Source of the DNA: Amphimedon queenslandica | Lineage: Eukaryota; Porifera; Demospongiae; Haplosclerida; Niphatidae | Direction: 5' to 3' | DNA length: 29,490 bases | NCBI RefSeq assembly: GCF_000090795.2 | Contig: NW_003546406.1 | Coordinates: 54,005-83,494, forward strand | In this document: positions 17,351 to 26,127 of the stretch, piece by piece | How positions within the stretch are numbered: position 1 is the stretch's first letter | Layout of the letters: every line of letters begins with the position of its first letter | Made by a program: the position numbers and the translations under genes | The notes under the pieces: generated by a model | What the model saw: only the letters and a program-made list of their open reading frames with translations | Told to the model about the DNA's origin: nothing | The model's database searches: none

Positions 17351-19111
17351 TCACTCACAATTAATTGGTTTAATTGTATTTGTGTTTTTCATTATAAAAG
17401 AATTTTCCCTAGCCAGTCTCTGCTCAAAATTGTCCTCTATTGCAGTGCGTAGTCCAAGATCAGTATCTCTGACCCTCTTAACATACCATCGAGCTACTAA
17501 CACATACACTACTAACCCAACCACAGCAATGAGACCAAACACAATAGTAAACCAAGAAGTACAGGATATAACTGATGTTGAGCTGAACGTGAAGAATCGA
17601 AATGATAAAGTTATACCCGAGCCAATGTCAAAAAAGATGTTACGTAAAAACCAGAATAATCCAATGATCATTCCATGCATACCAAAAGGAGCTTGACTAC
17701 ACAGGAACTCAAAAAAGCATATCCAGAGTAGAACTAATGATGTACCAGTTAGTAGTGATGGGATGAGTAGTATCCAATAGGATATCTGAACTGCTGAGTC
17801 ACTTGTTTCCCATACAGTGAAGCAAGGTATGTCAATTGGCTTACTAGTAACTCTGCCAATCAAATCAATGAAGAATAAACTTAGAATTGAGAATATGACA
17901 AAAATATAAGCCACGCCAAGTCCTCTCAGTGGATTAATAAGAAAGTACTCCAGTTTGGGGAAGAGAGGCAAAATAATCAGCTCAAATAGTGGAATTAGAG
18001 CCAGTAGAATACCATAACCAACCACACGAATGGCATATCTTTGTAGGCCAACATCACCATTCTTATACTGAGGTACAAGTCTTGATATTCCATACATAAA
18101 AGGATTTGAAATGATAAAGAAAGGAAATAACGCAAACAAAACAGCTACAATACGTAAAAAAGTCTTCACATTTTCTACCTCTTCATGAGTAAATGAACCA
18201 CCATACCTCTCCTTAGCAAGATCCATTCTACTGGGCTCCTCTCCCCAGTATGTGAATGCACTACGCTGCTGTCTTCCATTATTTTGAAGAAAAAACTTCA
18301 ACACTTTAAATACAATTCTATAAGGATTAGGAATGGGTATGTGCTCAAAATGATGACTGAGGAAAAAATGAAGACAAAGAGAAACAGACAACAGGGAAAA
18401 TCCTGTCACTGCAATACTGAGAGCACCTGTCTGGTAGTCTGCACTTGGAAGAGAATCAGTATAGGCAATTGCATTGTCACAAAAATAATAATCCCATACA
18501 GTCCAGTGAATGAATGTTCGTATTTTAACACTAGGCACAGTCATCATCTGATCCATACCATATGCTATTATATTGGTAGCCATGAGTGCCAGTGAGACAA
18601 AGAGAAAGATAATAGCTATGCTGGAAAAGGCGTATCTTCCTATGAGAGCAGCAGTGCCACAGGAATTGTATTGCAAACAGCATCCAATGGACCTTAGTAG
18701 AGTGCCTATCCAGCCAAGCCATAGACTGAGATAAATAGCATTACCACGACCAATCTTAGTGTCTGATAACCAGCCACAGAAAGGAATGAAGAAACCAATA
18801 GCATTCAGTATTATAGTCCCTATACCAAAAGCTAGTGGACCATCATGGTGATTCACATAGCATGAGCTGTTCAGAGGAATGGATATGTCATTTGCTATAT
18901 TAAGTAAGATATGATTGCAAACTGGTATTGATGAAATATACACGAGTAGCAGAATTAATGGTATCGTCAATGAACGAGCTCTTAACTCCTTACGGTACTT
19001 GTCAAAAGATTTGAAGATTTTGTCTTTATTTCCAGATACTTTGTGGGTCATTGAGAAGGAGGCTCCTTGGACTGAGGATGAATCATCAATTGAATCATTT
19101 ACTGTAGCCAT
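17351..19111 (-). CDS. POT/SLC15-like transporter C, intact, single exon
   Basis: This tandem paralogue of B has 586 residues from the ATG at 19109-19111 (MATVNDS). The frame is open a little further upstream but only from a TTG codon, and this ATG has a good context (G at -3 and +4). It has the same landmarks: FCGWLSDTKIGRGNAIYL, YGMDQ, RSAFTYWGEEPSRMDLAKERYGG, EFLCSQAPFGMHGM and the VARWYVKRVRDTDLGLRTAIE tail. The TM1 region reads SSIPVCN where ExxERF is expected. It is the closest relative of the relic at 14985-15290. Confidence 0.85.
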   Translation of the reverse strand: MATVNDSIDDSSSVQGASFSMTHKVSGNKDKIFKSFDKYRKELRARSLTIPLILLLVYISSIPVCNHILLNIANDISIPLNSSCYVNHHDGPLAFGIGTIILNAIGFFIPFCGWLSDTKIGRGNAIYLSLWLGWIGTLLRSIGCCLQYNSCGTAALIGRYAFSSIAIIFLFVSLALMATNIIAYGMDQMMTVPSVKIRTFIHWTVWDYYFCDNAIAYTDSLPSADYQTGALSIAVTGFSLLSVSLCLHFFLSHHFEHIPIPNPYRIVFKVLKFFLQNNGRQQRSAFTYWGEEPSRMDLAKERYGGSFTHEEVENVKTFLRIVAVLFALFPFFIISNPFMYGISRLVPQYKNGDVGLQRYAIRVVGYGILLALIPLFELIILPLFPKLEYFLINPLRGLGVAYIFVIFSILSLFFIDLIGRVTSKPIDIPCFTVWETSDSAVQISYWILLIPSLLTGTSLVLLWICFFEFLCSQAPFGMHGMIIGLFWFLRNIFFDIGSGITLSFRFFTFSSTSVISCTSWFTIVFGLIAVVGLVVYVLVARWYVKRVRDTDLGLRTAIEDNFEQRLARENSFIMKNTNTIKPINCE

Positions 19112-19406
19112 TACTAACTTTAGCAAGTCATGTGATATCAGTTTGTATAGACACGTGTGTGTGACATAACTTAATCATCATTCCTTACATCATTATCACA
19201 ACATGCTTGGAGGAGTTTTAAACAGTCACTATAGACCCTGCAGGCCACAGTTAATGTGTCAATACTAGGCTGTCAGAAATAATTACAATTATTTTGTTCG
19301 GCTTGACAAATTTTTATGATATGTGTACATACATATATAAACAAGAGGTTATACAGTAAAGTAAAATTAAAGAGTAAGGCAATACTAAACATACAATAGT
19401 TTCATT

Positions 19407-21131
19407 TCAAATGGAGAAATCTTCATCATCAGTTTCATTCTCTTTAAAAGTGTTCTTTTGTATTAGTCTCTTCTCCCATTGCTCCTCTACAGCAGCACGA
19501 AGGCCAAGATCAGTATCTCTGATCCTCTTAACATACCATCGAGCTACTAACACATACACTACTAACCCAAACACAGCAATGACACCAAATATGAATGAGA
19601 ACCAAGAAGTACAGGACATAAATGAGATTGGGGGTATAGCATAATATGTAATGGCCATACCAATGTCAGCATACACTCCATGCAGGAACCAAAACAGTCC
19701 AATGATCATTCCATGCATACCAAAAGGAGTTTGACTACAAATGAACTCAAGAACACATATCCAGAGTAGAGCTAATGATGTGCCTGCTACTACTGAAGGT
19801 ATGAGAAGTATCCAATAGGATATCTGAATTGTTTCGTGAACTGATTCTGGTTTCCATGTAAAAAAGCAAGGCATGTCAGAATTCTTAAAAGATCTTCCAA
19901 CCAAATCAATAAAGAATGTACTTAGAATTGATATAATGAAGAGAATATTGGCTATACCTATTCCTTTCAGTGGATTAGTTAGAAAGTATTCTAATTTAGG
20001 AAAGAGCGGCAAAACAACCAGTTCAAACAATGGTACTAAAATAATTAAAGGAGAGAAGTTGCCAAGGAGCCAAATAGAATCTTGAACGTGCCCATGTAAA
20101 TCATCAGTACCATTCTTAAACTGAGCAACAAAATTTGACGAGTTGAACAAATAGGGAGTATTAGAGATACAAATGGGAAAAACAGTGACTAAAACAGCTA
20201 TAATACGTAGAAAAGTCTTAACATTTTCCACCTCTTCATGAGTAAATGAACCACCATACCTCTCCTTAGCAAGATCCATTCTACTGGGCTCCTCTCCCCA
20301 GTATGTGAATGCACTACGCTGCTGTCTTCTATTATTTTGAATAAAAAACTTCAACACTTTAAATACAATTCTATAAGAATCAGGAATGGGTATGTGCTCA
20401 AAATGATCCTTGAGAAAAAAATGAAGACAAAGAGAAATAGAGAAAAGGAAAAAAGCAACAACTGCAGTGATAAGCTTGTTTGATATTACGGACAATGCAT
20501 TTCCACTATAAAGAAATAGCCATGACCAATGAATGAATGCTCTTATCTTGATACTAGACTCATTCATTAACTGATCTATGCCATATGCTATTATATTAGT
20601 AAACATGAATGCCATTGAAGCAAACATGAAAACAAAGGCTGTTATAAAAAAAGCATATCTTGCTATTGGAGCAGTATCACAAGAATAGTATTGAAAGCAG
20701 CATCCTATAGCCCACAGTAGAGTGCCTATCCAGCCAAGCCATAGACTGAGATAAATAGCATTACTACGACCAATCTTAGTGTCTGATAGCCAGCCACAGA
20801 AAGGGACAAAAAGATAAAATGCATTTCCAATTACAATTCCAATCACAATTCCAATGTCAGAAATTTTTTTCGAGTATGATGATGGATCATATTTATCATT
20901 CTGGGTTCCAGATAGATGCTTGAAGATACTGTCAAATATTGAATGACAAACTGCAATTGATAGAGCAAAAATTAGGAGCAGAATAGACGGCATGTTCAAT
21001 GAGCGAGTTCTCAATTCCTTCCTGTAGTTACTGAAACACTTAGAAAAGTTACAACTTGCATGATTGACAAGTGAGGAAGAGGATAACAAGCTCCTTCTTT
21101 CTTGTTGAATCGAGTGTTGAATAGAATCCAT
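19407..21131 (-). CDS. POT/SLC15-like transporter D, intact, with an N-terminal acidic dileucine motif
   Basis: This tandem paralogue has 574 residues and starts at ATG 21129-21131. Landmarks are FCGWLSDTKIGRSNAIYL, YGIDQ, FTYWGEEPSRMDLAKERYGG and CSQTPFGMHGMIIGLFWFL. The N-terminal tail contains ERRSLL (residues 11-16; 21084-21101), a [DE]xxxL[LI] sorting signal. The human endolysosomal SLC15A4 has ERAPLL in the same place. This suggests D resides in endolysosomes, whereas I see no such motif in the tails of B or C. TM1 reads LSIAVC in place of ExxERF. It is the most diverged of the three intact tandem genes. Confidence 0.85.
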   Translation of the reverse strand: MDSIQHSIQQERRSLLSSSSLVNHASCNFSKCFSNYRKELRTRSLNMPSILLLIFALSIAVCHSIFDSIFKHLSGTQNDKYDPSSYSKKISDIGIVIGIVIGNAFYLFVPFCGWLSDTKIGRSNAIYLSLWLGWIGTLLWAIGCCFQYYSCDTAPIARYAFFITAFVFMFASMAFMFTNIIAYGIDQLMNESSIKIRAFIHWSWLFLYSGNALSVISNKLITAVVAFFLFSISLCLHFFLKDHFEHIPIPDSYRIVFKVLKFFIQNNRRQQRSAFTYWGEEPSRMDLAKERYGGSFTHEEVENVKTFLRIIAVLVTVFPICISNTPYLFNSSNFVAQFKNGTDDLHGHVQDSIWLLGNFSPLIILVPLFELVVLPLFPKLEYFLTNPLKGIGIANILFIISILSTFFIDLVGRSFKNSDMPCFFTWKPESVHETIQISYWILLIPSVVAGTSLALLWICVLEFICSQTPFGMHGMIIGLFWFLHGVYADIGMAITYYAIPPISFMSCTSWFSFIFGVIAVFGLVVYVLVARWYVKRIRDTDLGLRAAVEEQWEKRLIQKNTFKENETDDEDFSI

Positions 21132-21710
21132 ATTATTGGCACACCCCCCAGGCTGGGCTGAGTTATTCTAACAAGTTTACATTAGGATGTAGCATTTATG
21201 TGCATAGTTCTGCTAAATAAATGATGTTCATTTCTACAGCACAAAATTTTTAAGTAGCATCATACCCTATCTAAAGTAACATTAGTCATCCAACACGTGT
21301 TCTGTGCTAGTTTCTGGGACATCAATTTAGCTACAATCAAAGCTATAGAGTGTGGTTGGTAACTGGTCCTTTTTAATAAACCATTAAATATGTATACTAA
21401 AAGTCAAATATTAGTTTGTTGTGTACCATGCAGTAGAAGATCCAAAAATCAGAACAAACTGCATGAAAGCAAAGATAATAAAGCTAGAGGGAAGGAAAGA
21501 AGGAGAGTACATTATTACAAATAAATTAAGTGCACTTAAGCAAGCATTGCTAAGTCAATGTTATTGCTTAGCTGGGTTTATTGGTGAAGCATTAATTATT
21601 TTGGAAATTTTCAAGAAACACCAAAATAAATTTTAACAGTAGCTGTCACATGGTAAGAGACAATTGTTAATTATCATTGACAATAATTATTACAATTATA
21701 TCCATTATCA
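21132..21710. other. Intergenic between transporter D and the TRAF-like gene
   Basis: No supported gene is present. An open frame of 71 codons at 21421-21636 on the plus strand has no recognisable domain and no conserved pattern. The stretch should hold the promoter of transporter D and the 3' UTR of the TRAF-like gene. Confidence 0.5.
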
Positions 21711-22958
21711 TTACTGAGTATAAATTTTAACTGTATCGCTACCATAAACAGAATATCTTCCTAATTTTATTTTCATTACTCCTTGTGGTACAGTATCATC
21801 ATCACCCAAACTTCTCCACTCAATGCTATTAAGAATATCATGAGGTAATTGTTCATAAGTAGCTTCAGTGCCTACTATTAATGGAGTATCTTTATCTCTA
21901 AAGGCTGCAAATATTGTAGGAAGTTTTGGTTTGAGTTCATCAAAATTTCCTTTATGAAATGCAAGTAATAATAAGTATTCTGTTACTGAGCCCAGTTCAG
22001 AGAGTACAAGGAAACACCCCTCCATCACTCTAGCTGACATGTGCTGGCCACATGCACTTGTATAAAAATGAACTGTCCCACTTCTTAATGTAAGAACAAC
22101 TGGTAATAATAGATATGAATCATCAGCTGAAGTAGAACGAACACAATCATTATTAAAATGTGCATCTTCTTCCTTTAATGGTTCTATATCTTTTTTCATT
22201 TCTTTTATTTTGTCACTATTCTCTTTTAATTCTTCTTTTATTTTCTCATTTTCTTTATTTGATTGTCCACAAGCTCCAGCTAATAGTGTCCTGTGTTTAG
22301 TATCAGCAGTGTGTACATGTACACTTTTACATGATGGATTATCATTACAACCAGCCTCACTAAACACACAATCAACTGGCTCTACATGAGCAGTGGGACT
22401 AGCTTGTGGCACATCACATTTATTGAGACAAGTAACAGGATACTGCCTGTACTCCTCATAATGATCCTTTGTAATAGAGAGGAAAGTGCCTTTACTGCTG
22501 CAGTATTGGCATTGAAATGGACACTGAAGGCATTCTTCATCTTCATGATACTTAAGATATCTACGTTGTTTGCTCTCTTGGCATTTCTCATATCGACACT
22601 TTACTCCTTCATATTGACATTCTCCTTCTCTCATCTCTTTATTAAGATGAGTAGACATATTCTTCAATTCTCCTTTCCATTGACATCCTTTCTCCTTATT
22701 ACTGCAGTAGACCTCCAATCCATTGATAATACGTGAACACTTCTTGTCAGCCATTGCTTGATATTCCTTCTCTTTACACATAGGACAGGATCTATTGCTA
22801 GCTCTTACTCTCTCAATACAAGGCCCACAGAAATGATTTCCACAGCAGCTCACCAGATGAGGATCTGTTAGGATATTAAGACAAACTGGACATTCTATAT
22901 CTAGATGCTCGGGCAATTCTTTTACAAGGAAAAGCTCTTTTTTACTGAGCTGAGCCAT
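21711..22958 (-). CDS. TRAF-like RING and zinc-finger protein with a divergent MATH-like C-terminus
   Basis: This is probably an E3 ubiquitin ligase or signalling adaptor of the TRAF type. The 415-residue single-exon protein starts with a RING finger (C23, C26, C39, H42, C44, C47, C58, C61). TRAF-type Cys/His fingers follow over about residues 84-200, then a charged coiled coil (about 234-265; ENEKIKEELKENSDKIKEMKK). The C-terminal 130 residues keep a MATH-like motif (FYTSACGQHMSARV against the TRAF-C FYTSPGGYKMCLRV), but the rest of that domain is hard to align. The RING reads CCGNHFC where most TRAFs have CGHxFC, so the zinc-binding His is moved by one residue. In cnidarians and bilaterians TRAFs act downstream of TNF and Toll/IL-1 receptors; the partner here is unknown. 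Confidence 0.87.
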   Translation of the reverse strand: MAQLSKKELFLVKELPEHLDIECPVCLNILTDPHLVSCCGNHFCGPCIERVRASNRSCPMCKEKEYQAMADKKCSRIINGLEVYCSNKEKGCQWKGELKNMSTHLNKEMREGECQYEGVKCRYEKCQESKQRRYLKYHEDEECLQCPFQCQYCSSKGTFLSITKDHYEEYRQYPVTCLNKCDVPQASPTAHVEPVDCVFSEAGCNDNPSCKSVHVHTADTKHRTLLAGACGQSNKENEKIKEELKENSDKIKEMKKDIEPLKEEDAHFNNDCVRSTSADDSYLLLPVVLTLRSGTVHFYTSACGQHMSARVMEGCFLVLSELGSVTEYLLLLAFHKGNFDELKPKLPTIFAAFRDKDTPLIVGTEATYEQLPHDILNSIEWRSLGDDDTVPQGVMKIKLGRYSVYGSDTVKIYTQ

Positions 22959-23280
22959 TGCTACCAGTCACTCCCTTGACCTTTTCAGTTATGTAACCAA
23001 TGGTAACATGCAGAGTAATGAATATAGATCTCCTTAAATTACTCATTGATGATAAATAAAGTTGTGTCATGATGAATCTCATTAATGTCATTAGGGGAGT
23101 GTATTGGCACCCATAGTTAAAACGATGCTTCCACTAACTGAGTCAATCTGTCAGTATAATATCAAATGCACCCATTGTAACCTGTATATAAAATCACTTC
23201 CACTAGCTGTCTAAAGCTAGATTGTAACTTAATGTAATGTGTACAGCATGGGTGGCAATGCTCTATGGCAGATAGCAGAC

Positions 23281-23364
23281 CCAAGGCCAAGATTGAGGGT
23301 GTTACTCGTTACCACTGATCTCGGGCAGCTATCCAACCAGTAACACCCTCAACCTTGGACTTGG
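23281..23364. repeat. Strong stem-loop (26-bp arms)
   Basis: The arms at 23281-23306 and 23339-23364 are reverse complements at 24 of 26 positions and enclose a 32-base loop. The arm core is TTGAGGGTGTTACT / AGTAACACCCTCAA. It may be a small foldback transposon remnant or a structured RNA; no flanking target duplication was seen. Confidence 0.8.
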
Positions 23365-23753
23365 TCAAAGGTATACTTGTGCCAAGGTAGCTATATTGAT
23401 TTTATTGAGCATGCACAGTAGAACAAAAAGGTACATGGCTTGTGTGACTGTTACTTAATATTTAAACAAAGATTCATCTTGTTAAGTTGTGACATGCACA
23501 TGTACACTGTAAACAGCAAAAAGTAGGTTGAAAAGGATAAGATGTAATGATTTTGCCAATGTATATACATTAAGATCAAATAAGCCATGTATTGCTAAAC
23601 TACAAAAAGCACATACATGTATGAGTCATTGCATCACTTAAAGTGCACTAAAATTTTATCATTAAATTGGCATTCTACTAAAGACAATAACAATCAGACC
23701 CAATCCTTTACTTTATTCAAATACAAAGGTGACATGATTCATTATGAGTATTA

Positions 23754-23922
23754 AGGCTGGTTCACAATATTACGTGATAATCCTGACGTTATGCTGATGC
23801 TAAATTAGGATTTGGCTTTATTCTAGTAGAAAGCATGCATCAAAAGGTCGAATTGCCCATACTTTTAATTAAAAATTGACTGTCACGGTATACTGGAATA
23901 ACATTATATTGTAAACCAGCCT
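23754..23922. mobile_element. MITE-like element, about 169 bp, with terminal inverted repeats and TTA(A) flanks
   Basis: The left end begins AGGCTGGTTCACAATATTA and the right end is the near-perfect reverse complement of AGGCTGGTTTACAATATAA. TTAA stands on both sides (23751-23754 and 23923-23926), compatible with a TTA or TTAA target duplication. No coding capacity is present. These are the marks of a non-autonomous DNA transposon; the superfamily is not assigned. Confidence 0.8.
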
Positions 23923-24744
23923 TTAAGTAAGTCATTATGAACACTTACCTCTACATTAGACACCTCTAATTATTTTAAATTTCTTAAACCACTGCCAAAC
24001 TCCAATAGCCACTTCTGAGAATGGATTTTGATTGCCTCAAATTTTCTCACTCCAACAAAGCTATAGGTAAAGCAGAAAATCTGGTTAAGATTTGGAAATG
24101 GGCATACATTGTATAGTTAAATTTTTATACACCTAAATCAAATCCTTTTCCCCCACCTAAAAACTGCTCAATTTTTTATTTAACTGAAAATTTACGATCA
24201 TACAATATAGTTGCGGTATTATAAATGTTTAAACTCATTTCAAATTTCTGATCAAAATTTAAAAAAGCAATTAAATATTTGCAGGTAAACTGGGTATGGA
24301 GCTAATGTAGCGGTACATAAATTAATTTTAAGGGACACAAGTAGTGAAGCCGAGTAGGCAAATGCTTCCCCTCCCTCTAAAACCCCATGCAAATAATTAG
24401 TACAAGAGACATGCACATAATTAAGGGCTTTTATCAGGCAAAACAAACTTTGAGAGTTTCAAAACTATTGGCAGAAAATGGAAAGCTCAAAAATCAATTT
24501 TGTGATTGGATCAGTTTCTAATTATGCAATTATATATAATTTTATTAATATTTTACTTAAAAATTGCCAGGCCATCATCATTATTAAAGCCTCTTCTTCT
24601 CAGTGAAATTAGATCTAAAGTGAATGACTGATTGACATCCCGTTGAGTGTTTCTGACCTTTCATTACACTAATCACGTTTTCCTCCAAGCCTGTCATGTT
24701 GAAGTGAAGAAAAGGGGAAGAAAAGGATTCCAAATTATGATGCC

Positions 24745-24815
24745 ATCAAAGTTCTCGCGCGCGCGCACGAAACATTTGATCGCGCCTACCAAATTGGAGG
24801 TGTGGCTTGGCGCGG
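24745..24815. promoter_or_regulatory. CpG-rich patch with a possible E2F-like site
   Basis: In a very AT-rich setting this short stretch contains a run of alternating CG (CTCGCGCGCGCGCACG), a second GATCGCGCC, and GGCGCGGGATTTAAA, which resembles an E2F site. ATTGG (reverse CCAAT) lies just before it. It may be a promoter of an unseen transcript or part of an old repeat. No gene start could be tied to it. Confidence 0.35.
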
Positions 24816-26127
24816 GATTTAAAATTCATTTAGTACACTGGTACACTGGCATTGAGTGGTGTTGATTTTATTTATATAAACATTTATAGTTCTATCTCTC
24901 CTTCAGACCTTCCCTATTGTGTTCAGCAGTTAATTTCAATGGATATTATTTAATAATTATAAGCATCTGTTATCTTCAAATCTTTACGTATTATCTATGG
25001 TTGGTTTGACAATTAAATTTCAATATAATTATTTTAGCATGCTTTATCACCAAAAATTTTTATAGGTAATTTAACAGAAATTTAAACTGATCCTGATACA
25101 TTTATTGTTTGATATGTTTGATGTGACATGAGATGAATGACAGTTAAAATTAACTGTTAGTGTTTCTGATTATTAGTGTTTCTGAAGTTGAGTGTAAGAT
25201 GTTGTACTTCCTGCACCCAGCAGTAAATCTAATATGTTATTAATCCTACATGCAATTGAGAAATCAAGGTTAGTTTGATTGTACTAATTAAAGTTAATAA
25301 ATTTCTGTTGCATTGTTGTAATTATTTCGGAATAATAAACATTGTCAGTCTATTGTTTTTAGCTAGGACAACAAATCTAATAGCATTTTACTAAGGCAAA
25401 AAATTATTATATTGATTGAACTGAAACTTGCAATTTTTACAAAATGTATAACATTTTTCTAGAATAACCCTTGATTTGATTTGATCACAGTAATTCCTAC
25501 GTACTTAATTGCTTTTGATAATTTTGTTATATTGAGTTTTCAAAATGCATTTATTATTTTCTTTGAAAAGAGGAAAATGTTCAGCTTGCCTGTTCACCAA
25601 AAATCTGCCATCTTCCTCCAGTTGAGATGTGCATGGGGTTCTTTCAAAGTTACAGCAAGCCCAGCAGTTAAAATGTAGTTGTAGTTGATTCCTACAAGTA
25701 CAATTCAAATCAGCAACAACGCATTGTAAAAATTTCTTTGTACATAAAAAGTGAAATGCACAGTATGAAATCACTAACTGTTGGTTTCATAGCAATAATA
25801 AAATATTCAATCTTGTAACGAGCCCAAACTAGATTTCTCTTATTACACTTATTACAGTGAAAATTCTCTTTAAAGAAAAGACTCCCTTTCAACCACTCAC
25901 TCTACCTTAAATAACAAAACTAAAAAGGCTAATCAGTAACATACATTTACACATAACTTCACATTAACATATAAAACAGCTCTAGAATATCTATGCATAC
26001 AATATAATCGTCTAGTCAGATCAATGGTCAGATTGATCTTCTTTGTTAGCACTCCACAAATCTACTCTAATAATTTAAGAAACATTAAGTTCTTGCAATG
26101 CATATAGTGTTTGTAATACATAATGTA

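Larger units (their letters stand above)
22959..26127. other. Gene-poor 3.2 kb stretch
   Basis: I find no open frame with recognisable content on either strand. Short frames near 24252-24446, 24647-24865 and 25505-25892 lack domains and run through AT-rich or repeat-like sequence. The stretch contains a stem-loop (23281-23364), a MITE-like element (23754-23922) and a CpG-rich patch (24745-24815), listed separately. The left end should include the promoter of the TRAF-like gene and the right end the 3' UTR of transporter E. Confidence 0.6.

Noticed and set aside
21421..21636. Plus-strand open frame of 71 codons
   Set aside because: No recognisable motif, no splice support, and the stretch is an ordinary AT-rich spacer.
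24252..24865. Short open frames on both strands that might be exons
   Set aside because: No domain, no consistent splice pairs, and one runs through the CG repeat patch.
25505..25892. Two overlapping Cys-rich minus-strand frames (HCNKCNKRN..., NCTCRNQLQL...)
   Set aside because: The frames switch without a plausible intron and match no zinc-finger spacing; possibly an old repeat, but not supportable as a gene.
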